Notes under the pieces: model-generated | Seen by the model: the letters and a program-made list of their open reading frames with translations, nothing else | Databases searched by the model: none | What the model was told of the DNA's origin: nothing | Source of the DNA: UBA5070 sp035913415 | GTDB taxonomy: Bacteria > Fibrobacterota > Fibrobacteria > UBA5070 | Direction of reading: 5' to 3' | DNA length: 64,000 nucleotides | Assembly (NCBI GenBank): GCA_035913415.1 | Contig: JAMIIV010000207.1 | Coordinates: forward strand, 1-64,000 | Position numbers and translations under genes: made by a program | In this document: positions 52,749-61,419 of the stretch, piece after piece | Numbering within the stretch: the first letter of the stretch is position 1 | Layout: each line of letters opens with the position of its first letter

Positions 52749-53171
52749 TCAACTGTCCGAGAATCCGGCGGCTCCGTCCGGCCCATCGTCCCCGCCCAGG
52801 TCGGCGCGTTCATTGAAGGAGCCGCGGTCGTAGCCGTCGTAGAAGACCACCGGATGGTAGGACGACGAGGCGTAGTAATTGGTGCGGTAGCGATCCGACC
52901 ATCCCGGGCGATCCCATTCGGGGACGTCGTCCCCCGTGGCACCAGTCGTACCGGTCCGACCGGTGCGCGCACCGGGGCGGGCGTTGTTCCCCTCCGAAGA
53001 GGAATCGTCCGTTCCTCCCTGGGCACCGCACTTCGAGCAGAACACCTGGGCGCTGCGATAGAGCACGTGCTCCTGGCAAAGGGCCTTGCCGCACGAGGTG
53101 CAGGTATCGGAGGATTCGGCGCCACACGGACGCAGGGAGAAGATGCCGCGCGGGGCGGTGCAGACGTTCAT
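52749..53171 (-). CDS. Cys-rich zinc-binding-like protein with low-complexity tail
   Basis: A 140-residue protein. Residues 4-48 contain paired cysteines (C24xxC27, C32, C45xxC48 with His after CQEH), resembling a B-box/zinc-ribbon. A Gly/Thr tract (about 65-80) and an aromatic, acidic C-terminus (YHPVVFYDGYDRGSFNERAD ... GAAGFSDS) follow. No family known to me. The ATG at 53171 overlaps the paralogue B stop (ATGA). Confidence 0.65.
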   Translation of the reverse strand: MNVCTAPRGIFSLRPCGAESSDTCTSCGKALCQEHVLYRSAQVFCSKCGAQGGTDDSSSEGNNARPGARTGRTGTTGATGDDVPEWDRPGWSDRYRTNYYASSSYHPVVFYDGYDRGSFNERADLGGDDGPDGAAGFSDS

Positions 53172-54034
53172 CCGTTGGCTCCTCGGGAGTCGGCGGGGCT
53201 CAGGTGCCGGTAGGCGGCCGCGACGGAGTCGACCATCTCGACCAATCGGGGAGGTTGATCCACCCTCGAAAGCAGCACGCGGGATCGGGCCCGCACGCAC
53301 GTCCGCTTCTCACCCGCCTTGATGTCGGTGCGGATCGCCTCGCCCCCTTCGGGCGCTGCCGCCGAGGCGTGGAAGTCCTTTCCTCGCACCCGCACCTGCA
53401 CGTCGAAGGTCCGCAGCACCTTGTGCTTGATCTTCGTCTTGGTCTTGCCGCGGGGGTTGCGGCGCCTCCTGGTGCGCCGACGCACCAGGTCGGAGACATC
53501 CCACTTCACCACGGCATGGTCGGCGAAGGTGGCCTCGCCGGAAAACCAGGGATCGAGGAAGAAGTCCGTGGTCCAACCCGCGCCGTTCATCTCGCCGCTG
53601 CGGACGACCTGGCGCTTGGGGGGGCATTCGCTGCCGCGCAGATCGAGCGCCAAGTGCACCTGGGATCCGGGAACAACGTCTTCGCGCAGCAGGGCGAGCC
53701 AGGGAAGCACGGATTCCTCCAGGACGGGAGGAACATCGATTTTGCCCATCTTGCTGGCGAAGACGGTCAGCGCGATTCCCACAGGCCACAAGAGGAGCGG
53801 CCAGCCCGAACCGTACCCCATGGCAGCGAAGAAGCCCACCGGGAAACACGAGACTCCTCCCCAGAAGGCGAACTTGCGGACGACGTCGGTTTCACGATCC
53901 ACGAGACCCACTGGGTGCAGGAAGCGAATCCATTCGTCGAGTGTGAGGCTCGCCTTCAGGATCTTGGTGCGCATGAAGTCCCGTTGGCGGTCGTCCAGTT
54001 TCTGGTATCGCGACCAGGCGGTCAGGAGGCCCAT
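53168..54034 (-). CDS. Uncharacterised membrane protein, paralogue B
   Basis: A 288-residue paralogue of 48175-49110, with the same order: MGLLTAWSRYQKLDD at the start, two membrane segments (about 58-95), LPWLALLREDV, a Cys after LDLRG, WFSGEATFADHAVVKW, NPRGK and RTFDVQVRVRGKDF. It stops cleanly at HLSPADSRGANG, which I take as the original C-terminus of the pair. Its N-terminal 143 bp are overlapped by the tail of the upstream glycosyltransferase in another frame. Coupled to the Cys-rich gene by ATGA. Confidence 0.75.
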   Translation of the reverse strand: MGLLTAWSRYQKLDDRQRDFMRTKILKASLTLDEWIRFLHPVGLVDRETDVVRKFAFWGGVSCFPVGFFAAMGYGSGWPLLLWPVGIALTVFASKMGKIDVPPVLEESVLPWLALLREDVVPGSQVHLALDLRGSECPPKRQVVRSGEMNGAGWTTDFFLDPWFSGEATFADHAVVKWDVSDLVRRRTRRRRNPRGKTKTKIKHKVLRTFDVQVRVRGKDFHASAAAPEGGEAIRTDIKAGEKRTCVRARSRVLLSRVDQPPRLVEMVDSVAAAYRHLSPADSRGANG

Positions 54035-55232
54035 GGAGTGCTTTCGGGGAGGTGGGGGATGACGGGCGGATGCCGCAAAGATGGTTTTCCGCCAGGCTCC
54101 CGTACAACGAAAGGAGTTGTTGAACCGATGTGGCCCAGGTCAGGGTCTGCTCCAGGTGGACCCGCCCTCGGGTCGCCATGTCCCGGGCGGCATCGGGGAA
54201 CTCGAGCACCAGGCGCAATGCGCGGGCCAGTTCGGCCGGTCTTCCGGGGTGCACCAGACGCCCCGTTCCCTCCCCCAGAATCTCGCGGACCGCGGGGATG
54301 TCGCTGGCCACCACGGGCGTCCCGAGGGCCATCGCCTCCAGGATCTTCAGGGGGCAGCAGCCTTGGTCGAGGTTGCGGGCGCACTCGACAAGGGGAGCCA
54401 CACTCGCCATGGCATGGGCAACCCAGCCTCCAAGCTCGGAACGTCCCAGCGCCTGTTTCCACACCACGCGATCCTCCAGCCCCAGCCGCCGTGCGAGTCG
54501 GCGAGGGCCCTTCTCCTGGCGGGGATGCGACGACGAACACACCACGAGTTTCGTGTCGAGATCGGCCAGACGCGCGAAGGCCTGCAACAGCACGTCCAGT
54601 CCCTGCCAGGGCTGGAGCGCCCCGAAGTAGACGAAGTACGAAGCGGGAGCCTCGACCGGACGCGGCGGACGACCCACGACGGGATCCGCTCCGTTGGGGA
54701 TCACGACGATCCGCCGCTGGTCGGCGCCCAGACGGACCAGGTTCCCGGCGATGGTCCGCGACGGCACCACAAGCGCATCCGCGTGTTCCCAGCAGAACCG
54801 TTCTTGCTGACGAATCTTGTCCAGAGTGCGGGGCGAGAGCAGCGGGTAGGTGCCGGGCAGCTCGATCGAAGGCAGCCCGTTGATCTCGTACACGGTGCGA
54901 TACTTCCGTGGGCGCGAGAGGATGGGAACACCGCTCCACGGATCGCGGAAGTGGCACAGTTCCAACGTCTCACCGGCGTCGTCCAGAACGCGCGCCAGCG
55001 ACCGGCCGAAGGATTCGGCCCGATCCAGGAAGTTCGGCTCCCGCCCCGGATGGCGCACCACCTCGATGGCCCCTTCGACCTCGTGGGCCGCGAGGTCGCC
55101 CCCGCCCAGCACATGGAGCAGGCCGCCGCCGAAAGCCCCGAACAACGCCCCGGCGAAGCGCTCGATGTGGGTCGCGGCACCTTTGGGCGAGGGCACGCGA
55201 TCGAACGACGCGTACAAGGCGCGATGCGGCAT
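53892..55232 (-). CDS. GT4-type glycosyltransferase with out-of-family tail
   Basis: A 446-residue GT-B glycosyltransferase. Marks are SFDRVPSPKGAATHIERFAGAL, VYEINGLPSIELPG, VIPNGADP, and the EX7E region NLDQGCCPLKILEAMALGTPVVASDIPA. The last ~58 residues (from RPSSPTSPK) run antiphase through paralogue B and look like a frame slip: in the related fragment at 49098, the same stretch ends soon after, and in another frame here a stop lies at 54022. So the functional C-terminus may be shorter. Located 35 bp downstream of the serine hydrolase gene. Confidence 0.8.
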   Translation of the reverse strand: MPHRALYASFDRVPSPKGAATHIERFAGALFGAFGGGLLHVLGGGDLAAHEVEGAIEVVRHPGREPNFLDRAESFGRSLARVLDDAGETLELCHFRDPWSGVPILSRPRKYRTVYEINGLPSIELPGTYPLLSPRTLDKIRQQERFCWEHADALVVPSRTIAGNLVRLGADQRRIVVIPNGADPVVGRPPRPVEAPASYFVYFGALQPWQGLDVLLQAFARLADLDTKLVVCSSSHPRQEKGPRRLARRLGLEDRVVWKQALGRSELGGWVAHAMASVAPLVECARNLDQGCCPLKILEAMALGTPVVASDIPAVREILGEGTGRLVHPGRPAELARALRLVLEFPDAARDMATRGRVHLEQTLTWATSVQQLLSLYGSLAENHLCGIRPSSPTSPKALHGPPDRLVAIPETGRPPTGLHAHQDPEGEPHTRRMDSLPAPSGSRGS

Positions 55233-55267
55233 TCCAGACAGAATCCGTCGATCGGGCACGCGGGCGC

Positions 55268-56407
55268 TCAGATCAGGCCGGAGAGCACCACCGCCCGCGG
55301 CGTCCAGCCGAAATCGGGATCCCAGTCCAGCGACGTGGGAAGCGTCCAGGCCATGGTGATGCCGCTGCCGACATCGAACCACATCGCGCAGCGACTGGCG
55401 CCCTCGTGGCCCCAGACCATTCCCGGTTGCACCAGCGGATGGCGGGCGGGCTCCAGGCCCAGCCCGTATCTCCAGTCGGAGAAATTGTCGCCCCAGTGGG
55501 GAGCGGGCACGTTCACGTGGACCCGCCGCATGGCCTCGACGGTGCGTCGCCCCAGGATGCGCACGCCGTCCAGCGATCCATCTTCGGCCAGAAGGCGCGC
55601 CAGGCGGTTCATGTCGCGGCAAGTGGACCAGGCGTGGCCCAGGGCCAGACGCGAATGGTGCAGGCAACTGGAGCGCCCCTCGATCATGGAACGTTCGAAG
55701 TCCGACACCCAGGCGAACTGGTCGAGCGGTCGCGAGCCGGGGTCGAAGAAGGTCTCGTGCAGGCCAGCAGGCCGGAGGATTTCGCGCTCCATCCAGAGAG
55801 CGTAAGGCTCGCCCACGGTGCGGGCGATCATCTCGCCGATCACGGCAAACCCCGCGCTGCTGTAGCGCCAGGTCTGACCAGGCGTGCCGTGCACCGGACG
55901 CGCCGCCAGCGCATGAAGCCAGTCTTCGCGCTGGAGCAAGGTCCAGGCCGCCTGGAAGTCGGGCGCGGCTTCGCCGTCCGATCCGGGATCGGGCATCAGT
56001 CCGGAGGTGTGGGTGAGCAGGTGTTCCAACCGGAGGTTGCGCAGCTCGGGGGTGTCGAATTCCGGCAGGACCTTCGCGACCGGCCATTCCATCAGGATGC
56101 GCCCGTCTTCCACCAGCTTGAGCACGCCGATGGCTGTGAGAACCTTGGTGACCGAGGCCATGCCGCGCCAGGTCGTGGGCTGCATGGGTGCCCCGCCTGC
56201 GGGATGGCGGGGCCCCAGGGCCTGATCGGCGAAGACCCGTCCGTGGCGCGCCAGACAGAAGGCCGCCGCCTGGACTTTCCCTTCGGAGACCAGGCGTTCG
56301 AAGATCTCCTCGAGGCGATCCAGACGAGTCGCATCAAATCCCACCTCGTCGGGGGAGGCTTCGAGGGGAGCGTGGATCCAGGACAGTCCGGCAGGAGAAT
56401 CGGTCAT
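55268..56407 (-). CDS. Serine hydrolase, beta-lactamase/EstB family (class C type)
   Basis: A 379-residue beta-lactamase-fold protein. SxxK is SVTK (Ser85, Lys88); the Tyr motif is YSSAG (Tyr182); the third box is HEG (WGHEGASR). No signal peptide, so probably cytoplasmic; such enzymes are esterases or D-amino-acid peptidases. Start at 56407. Its role inside a glycan cluster may be in acyl or acetyl group removal from the polymer; this is a guess from context. Confidence 0.85.
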   Translation of the reverse strand: MTDSPAGLSWIHAPLEASPDEVGFDATRLDRLEEIFERLVSEGKVQAAAFCLARHGRVFADQALGPRHPAGGAPMQPTTWRGMASVTKVLTAIGVLKLVEDGRILMEWPVAKVLPEFDTPELRNLRLEHLLTHTSGLMPDPGSDGEAAPDFQAAWTLLQREDWLHALAARPVHGTPGQTWRYSSAGFAVIGEMIARTVGEPYALWMEREILRPAGLHETFFDPGSRPLDQFAWVSDFERSMIEGRSSCLHHSRLALGHAWSTCRDMNRLARLLAEDGSLDGVRILGRRTVEAMRRVHVNVPAPHWGDNFSDWRYGLGLEPARHPLVQPGMVWGHEGASRCAMWFDVGSGITMAWTLPTSLDWDPDFGWTPRAVVLSGLI

Positions 56408-56498
56408 GGACGGAAAACGTAGCCCCTTGTAAAGGTCGGCGAAGCGAAGATCGCGATGTCGTCCCGCACGGGGTGTTCCCGATCCGCCCTCGAGGAAA

Positions 56499-57944
56499 TC
56501 AGGTGTCCATGGCCTCGCGTTCGGCGCGAGCTGTCCGCAGGACGTAAGCCGACCATGCCGCGGCCAACACACCCCACAGCAGCAGGGCCGGAACGGTCCC
56601 GTGATCGTCCGGGCGATGCAGCAGGGCCAGCGGCAGGAACAGGGCGCCACCCGCCAGTGGCCGCAGGAAGCTCCTCCAGTCGAGCAGCCAGCGCTGCGCC
56701 ACGCGATAGACCAGGAGGTAGTTGAGCAGGCCGGAGGCCAAGGTGGACAACCCCAGCGACAATCCCGCTCCGAGTGATCCGTGCACGGGAATGAGCCAGG
56801 CGTTGAGCCCGACGAACGAAACGAGGAACACGACCTGCGTGACGGGCAGCAGGTAGGTCTTGCCCATGCCCATCAGGGCCGTCCCGGCGAGGTTGCCCGG
56901 CAGACTGAGGGTGAACAGGATCGAGGTGGCGACCAGGGTCGCGTACCCGGAGGCGTAGGTCTGGTCCATCAACCCCAGACCCTGCGAGCCGAACAATACG
57001 ATGCCCGCGAGGAGGGGCTGTTGGAACCCCGCCACCACCCAGGCCACGTAGCGCGCCCCCTGTCGTTTGGCCTTGCCCAGCAACTCGGGCTCGCGGCGAC
57101 TGAAGAACGAGAGAGCCGTGCCGTCGTACGACTCGCGCACGGCCTGGACCGCCTTGGAGACCATGATCGCCACCGAGTAGATCTCGACTTCGCGAGCACC
57201 GCCGAACTGGTAGAGCAGCGCATTGTCGGTGCGCAACGCGATGCTCTGCAGGATGTCGGTGACGGAAACCGGCAGCGAGTACCGAAGCAGCGACGCCCCC
57301 GGCCAGGGCACGAGGGACCAGGACCCCACGCTGGCACGGAAGCGCCAGGCGAAGACGGACAAGGCGGCCGCCGCGGCCAGAGCGCTGGCGGCGAGGTAGG
57401 CGGCAGGGAGGATCGAATCCCGAGCCTGGGGGAGGAAGGCGACCAGAGCCAGGGGCACGCCGAAGGTCCCCAACGGCAGCAGCACGTTGCGGATCACGAT
57501 GATCTCGCCGAGGTGCTGGCGCGAGACCAACGCCTGCAGGACCACCATCGCCAAAGCCTGGAAGGGCACGGCTGCGAGAATCCATCCCGTATGACCCGCC
57601 TGCCGGTAGAATCCCGCTCCATCGAGGAGGGAGAGACCCGTCCAGCCGACCGCGGCGACCAGCCCCGCGACCAGGAAGACGAACCCGAACGCACCGCTGG
57701 TCTGGCGCACGAAGGAGCGATCGTCGGATTCCGATCCGCCCAGCCACACAACCCCCTTTTCCAGTCCCAGCAACGCCAGGCGCATGAGCACCAACACCAG
57801 CGATTCCTGGTAGGCGAAGGCGCCCCAGGCACCGCCCACGAAGGCCACGGCACAGGCCATCTTCACGATCGGCTCGAGCACCCTGGAGACATTGTCCAAG
57901 AGCATGAACACCGTCGCCCGGCGCAACACGGCATTGTCGGTCAT
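56499..57944 (-). CDS. Polysaccharide flippase-like membrane protein (Wzx/MATE-MVF fold)
   Basis: A 481-residue integral membrane protein with about twelve to fourteen hydrophobic segments. The N-terminal VFMLLDNVSRVLEPIVKMACA and the internal LRYSLPVSVTDILQSIALRTDNALLYQF follow the Wzx/polysaccharide-export pattern. It should flip lipid-linked glycan across the inner membrane. Start at 57944; in the leader lie a hairpin and two CTTACCCCC repeats. First gene of the minus-strand glycan run. Confidence 0.87.
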   Translation of the reverse strand: MTDNAVLRRATVFMLLDNVSRVLEPIVKMACAVAFVGGAWGAFAYQESLVLVLMRLALLGLEKGVVWLGGSESDDRSFVRQTSGAFGFVFLVAGLVAAVGWTGLSLLDGAGFYRQAGHTGWILAAVPFQALAMVVLQALVSRQHLGEIIVIRNVLLPLGTFGVPLALVAFLPQARDSILPAAYLAASALAAAAALSVFAWRFRASVGSWSLVPWPGASLLRYSLPVSVTDILQSIALRTDNALLYQFGGAREVEIYSVAIMVSKAVQAVRESYDGTALSFFSRREPELLGKAKRQGARYVAWVVAGFQQPLLAGIVLFGSQGLGLMDQTYASGYATLVATSILFTLSLPGNLAGTALMGMGKTYLLPVTQVVFLVSFVGLNAWLIPVHGSLGAGLSLGLSTLASGLLNYLLVYRVAQRWLLDWRSFLRPLAGGALFLPLALLHRPDDHGTVPALLLWGVLAAAWSAYVLRTARAEREAMDT

Positions 57945-57972
57945 GAATTCCCGCGTACAGCCCACGGTTTGA

Positions 57973-58055
57973 CGTGCGGGAAACCCCCGCACGACTTACC
58001 CCCTCGACAAAAAGGGTGGGCTCCTCTCTCCAGAGAATCTCCTCTGCTTACCCCC
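57973..58055. promoter_or_regulatory. Leader region of the flippase gene: hairpin and repeated CTTACCCCC
   Basis: CGTGCGGG (57973-57980) and CCCGCACG (57986-57993) form an 8-bp hairpin with a 5-nt loop. CTTACCCCC occurs at 57995-58003 and again at 58047-58055, 52 bp apart. The gap to the AraC gene (57945-58187) is relatively AT-rich at 58056-58160. It may hold the divergent promoters; no defined operator. Confidence 0.3.
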
Positions 58056-58187
58056 ATGAAAACAGAGGCAAAAGCCCCTATTCCTGGTCAATTTCGCTGA
58101 CATTCCATTCTTATTGCACAATTATCGCCTATCGAATGGTCCATTTTTCCTGAACCATCTATCCGCTCCGACACCATTGACCGATGC

Positions 58188-59129
58188 GTGTCCTCCATTC
58201 CACCACCCCCGGAGTCCCGCTTGGCACGCCCCCCGAAACGCGGTGTCCGCGTCCACGACATCGAGCATGCCAAGGCCGCCCTCCACCTGGAGAGCGAACT
58301 CCCCGAATTCGGCTTCGGGCGTTTGTCGGAGGTCCTTCCCGACGGCCACGGCGACCCGGTTCGGATCGAAGCGTTTTCCGTGTGCATCTGCCTGGGCGGC
58401 AGCATGGAGCTGTCCATCGGACTGCAGACACATCGATTGGTCTCTGGGGAAGTGGTGTGCCTGCTTCCCAGCCACCTGCTGCAGATCCACGGCTGCTCCG
58501 AAGACTTCGACTGCCGCGTGTGGGTGTTGTCGCACACCTTCGTCCGCAGCCTCGAGAGCGGCCTGGAGCGCGATCTGGAAGGCTACCTCCAACTGGAGCG
58601 CAACCCCATCCTCCAACTGGACGCGCAAGAGATCCAGCTCTTCCGCAACCTCTGCGAGGCCATGTCCCTGACCCGCCGCTACGCGCACCAGCGCACCTAC
58701 CCGTCGCTGGTGCGCAACCAGGTGCTGTCGCTGATCGGCCTGGTCGGCGCGATCCAGGAGCGGTCGGTCGCGAACGCGCCGCAGGCGCAGGAAGATCGCC
58801 TCCAGGCCGTCGTTAGACATTTTTTGACCTTGGCCACCCTGCACCAGAGGCAAGCCCGCGACGTCCGTTTCTACGCCGACCGCCTGGGCCTCACCCCCAA
58901 GTACCTGTCGGCCCTGGTCAAGGAAGCCACGGGCGTACCCGCTCGGGACTGGCTGATCCGCGGCACCATCCTGGAGGCCAAGGCGATGCTGCGCACCTCG
59001 GGCCAGAGCATCCAGCAGGTCGCCGCAGCCTTGCATTTTCCCGACCAGACCAGCTTCGGCAAGTACTTCCGCCGAGCCACGGGGCTCACGCCACGGGAAT
59101 TCCGACTGGGGCGCGCCCACAAGGCCTGA
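58188..59129 (+). CDS. AraC family transcription regulator
   Basis: A 313-residue regulator. N-terminal sensor part (about 30-190) is cupin-like (FSVCICLGGSMELSIGLQ, VCLLPSHLLQIH). The C-terminal AraC/XylS domain (about 215-305) has the two HTH motifs: ARDVRFYADRLGLTPKYLSAL and SIQQVAAALHFPDQTSFGKYFRRATG. GTG start at 58188 is chosen from the beginning of the open frame; ATGs are absent before the domain. Divergent from the flippase gene, so it could control the glycan locus. Confidence 0.88.
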   Translation: MSSIPPPPESRLARPPKRGVRVHDIEHAKAALHLESELPEFGFGRLSEVLPDGHGDPVRIEAFSVCICLGGSMELSIGLQTHRLVSGEVVCLLPSHLLQIHGCSEDFDCRVWVLSHTFVRSLESGLERDLEGYLQLERNPILQLDAQEIQLFRNLCEAMSLTRRYAHQRTYPSLVRNQVLSLIGLVGAIQERSVANAPQAQEDRLQAVVRHFLTLATLHQRQARDVRFYADRLGLTPKYLSALVKEATGVPARDWLIRGTILEAKAMLRTSGQSIQQVAAALHFPDQTSFGKYFRRATGLTPREFRLGRAHKA

Positions 59130-59141
59130 TCCCGCGATTCT

Positions 59142-60182
59142 TCACTGCAAGGCGTTCCAGAGGCGTTCCAACTCGGCCGGATCCAACGGCACGCCATCGA
59201 CGCTGCGCATGCGAACGGTCCGTCGGCGGGCCTGGAGCCCGTTGAACACCAAAGCCTGGTATCGGGCGAACACAACTCCCCATCCGGGCACCACCAGCAA
59301 GGTCTCCCGACCATTGGTCATGATGCTGGAATATCCCCCTTCCACAAGCCAGATATGCCGAGGAGCCCCCGCGAGGACGGCCACCGTGTCGCGCCCGAAC
59401 GCGGGATTCTCGAACCGGTTGGCGAGATTCGCGGTCCACCCGAGGGAGTCGACCTCCCAGGAGGAATCGGAGCGCACGGAATCCTGGAGGGACCCCTGAT
59501 CGACCGACAGGCGCCTCAGGGTCCCCCGGCAGGAGTCGTAGGCTTCGGCCCGTACGACCTCCGCTTCGGTCGTGGCCATGACCAGCGAGGGCTGTTGGAG
59601 GGACGAGGAATCGAAGAGGGTGTACGTGTACCGTCCCAGTCGCCAGGGCCGGTACCAGGCGGCCGCCAGATCGAGGGAATCGCGCCGCGTGGACGTGTCG
59701 ATCCGCACCGTTCCGAGGTCCCCCTGGTTCGCGGTCGCCAGGACCCGCCGCACGACCCAGGTGTAACCCCAGGTGACGACCAGGGTGTCCGGCACGGCAC
59801 TCCGGACCCGGGCGGCGGAAGGCGCCGTGGGTCGCGGGCCGCCCACCGCCCTCTGCACTCCCGTCCCGAGCCGACCGGCCAGGCTTCGCCCTTCGAATCG
59901 AAGTCCCAGACGACCGGATTCGAGCTCGAGATTGCCCTGTCGATCCACCCCGCCGATTGCCGCCTCGCGCCCGACACCTTCGATCTGGAGGTTCGACATG
60001 CGCCAAGCCCCCGCTGCGTCAGTCCTCGTGGACCAAGGCCCATCGGGACCGCGCAGCTCGACGAAAGCCCCGGCCAGGGGCGCCCCGGCCAGATCCTCCA
60101 CCCGACCGTACAGGGACACCGCGTGGGCGGGAAGCCCCGAAAGGACGAGGGCCAGGATGGGGAGGAGAGTGCGGACGGCCAT
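59142..60182 (-). CDS. Exported protein with carboxypeptidase-regulatory-like domain
   Basis: A 346-residue protein with a signal peptide (MAVRTLLPILALVLSGLPAHA). Residues 22-75 resemble a CarboxypepD_reg beta-sandwich (SLYGRVEDLAGAPLAGAFVEL). The rest is rich in Arg and Ser and not recognised. It is convergent with the AraC gene (12 bp) and divergent from the TIM-barrel gene. Confidence 0.65.
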   Translation of the reverse strand: MAVRTLLPILALVLSGLPAHAVSLYGRVEDLAGAPLAGAFVELRGPDGPWSTRTDAAGAWRMSNLQIEGVGREAAIGGVDRQGNLELESGRLGLRFEGRSLAGRLGTGVQRAVGGPRPTAPSAARVRSAVPDTLVVTWGYTWVVRRVLATANQGDLGTVRIDTSTRRDSLDLAAAWYRPWRLGRYTYTLFDSSSLQQPSLVMATTEAEVVRAEAYDSCRGTLRRLSVDQGSLQDSVRSDSSWEVDSLGWTANLANRFENPAFGRDTVAVLAGAPRHIWLVEGGYSSIMTNGRETLLVVPGWGVVFARYQALVFNGLQARRRTVRMRSVDGVPLDPAELERLWNALQ

Positions 60183-60315
60183 GCAGCGCCTCGGCGGAGT
60201 AGGTTGGGAATCGAACGGGTACACGACGAATCTATCTCCCCGCCCCCCCGAGCCCTGGGCATCCCTCGTAGAACAACGATCGTCCCCTGGACCGGAAAAC
60301 GCTACCATCCTGTCC

Positions 60316-61233
60316 ATGCTCATGCTGTCCGCGCTTCTGCTGGGTCTGGCCCAGGCGACGCCCTTTCCGGATTCCGCCCGGTTCGCCTGGGTGTACCGCA
60401 TCCGCGACACCACCAACATCCGCGCAGCGGTGGGCGCCTGGAAATCGGCCCGCCTGGGTGGCCTTTACCTCTCGTTGGACCCTCTGCGCCTGGACGATTC
60501 GGCGCGCGGAGGCTCTCCCCGCTACTCCCGCACGGTCGCCGAAATTCTCGACTCGTGCGCCGCCGCGGGCCTGGCCGTCCACGCCATGATCCTGCAGGAA
60601 CACGAACTGGCCCTGGTGGAGCACCACGCCCGGGCCCTGGCGCGCATCGAATCGTTCGCGCGCTTCGTCGATCGCCATCCCCGGCTGCGCGGCAGCCCCC
60701 TGGTGGGTTTGCACTTCGACGTCGAGCCGCACGCCCTGCCGACCTGGTCGTCGCGGGATCCGGCGGCGTGCGAAACCCTGCTGCGCTCCTATCAAGAACT
60801 GCTGCGCCGCATCGACTCCCTGACCCACGGGACAATTTCCGTTCCCGGGCGCCTACCCTGGGCCCGGCTCTCGGCGGCCATCGGACACTTCCACGACCGG
60901 CAAGCGGTTTCCGGGAAGACTCCATCCGGAGCCCCCTCCATCTGGGCGAAGCATCTGGATGTGTTGGTCCCGATGGCCTACCTCGACGGCGATCGCTGGG
61001 AGGCGGCACCCCTGGATGCGAAGATCGCCACCACCTGGCGCTACGCGCGTGGCGAAGTCGAAGCCGCACCTACGGTGGTGGGGGTCCGCGGATCGCGGTT
61101 CCGCACCCCGGCCGAACGAGCCGCGCTGGAGCAGGGACTGGCCGATTCCGCGCGCGGGAACCCGAACTTCAGGGGAGTCGCCTGGTTCGGGCTCCCGGGA
61201 TCGCACACCCTGGACATCGACCGAGGGGACTGA
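60316..61233 (+). CDS. Exported TIM-barrel-like glycoside hydrolase-like protein
   Basis: A 305-residue protein with a hydrophobic signal (MLMLSALLLGLAQA). The sequence has a barrel-like strand pattern: WVYRIRD, LYLSLDP, LAVHAMILQEHE, GLHFDVEPHALP (an acidic pair at the end of a strand), DVLVPMAYLDGD and GVAWFGLPGS. This resembles GH18- or GHL-like proteins; the acidic residues in FDVEPH could be catalytic. No precise family. Confidence 0.55.
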   Translation: MLMLSALLLGLAQATPFPDSARFAWVYRIRDTTNIRAAVGAWKSARLGGLYLSLDPLRLDDSARGGSPRYSRTVAEILDSCAAAGLAVHAMILQEHELALVEHHARALARIESFARFVDRHPRLRGSPLVGLHFDVEPHALPTWSSRDPAACETLLRSYQELLRRIDSLTHGTISVPGRLPWARLSAAIGHFHDRQAVSGKTPSGAPSIWAKHLDVLVPMAYLDGDRWEAAPLDAKIATTWRYARGEVEAAPTVVGVRGSRFRTPAERAALEQGLADSARGNPNFRGVAWFGLPGSHTLDIDRGD

Positions 61234-61256
61234 CTATGCCCGGCCGAACGACGGGG

Positions 61257-61364
61257 ACGCCCTTCAAAGGGCGTTTGCGAAATGTCGACCAGAGCTCTCG
61301 GCTCGTCCATTCGACAAGCTCAGGACATGCCTGAGGAGCGCCAAAGGCGCGTCTCGAAGGGCGG
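61257..61364. repeat. Palindromic repeat cluster (REP-like) downstream of the TIM-barrel gene
   Basis: Several stem-loops are packed here: ACGCCCT / AGGGCGT with loop TCAA (61257-61274), CTCAGG / CCTGAG (61319-61335), and GCGCC / GGCGC (61338-61350). The middle element with ATTCGACAAGCTCAGG recalls the GTCGAG-palindrome family seen at 6993. The first hairpin could also terminate the plus-strand transcript. No gene is visible in 61234-61419. Confidence 0.55.
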
Positions 61365-61419
61365 GGTTGTAGGGCTATTTCCGAATTCGTAAAAACAATC
61401 CGAGCGCCGCGCACCCAGG

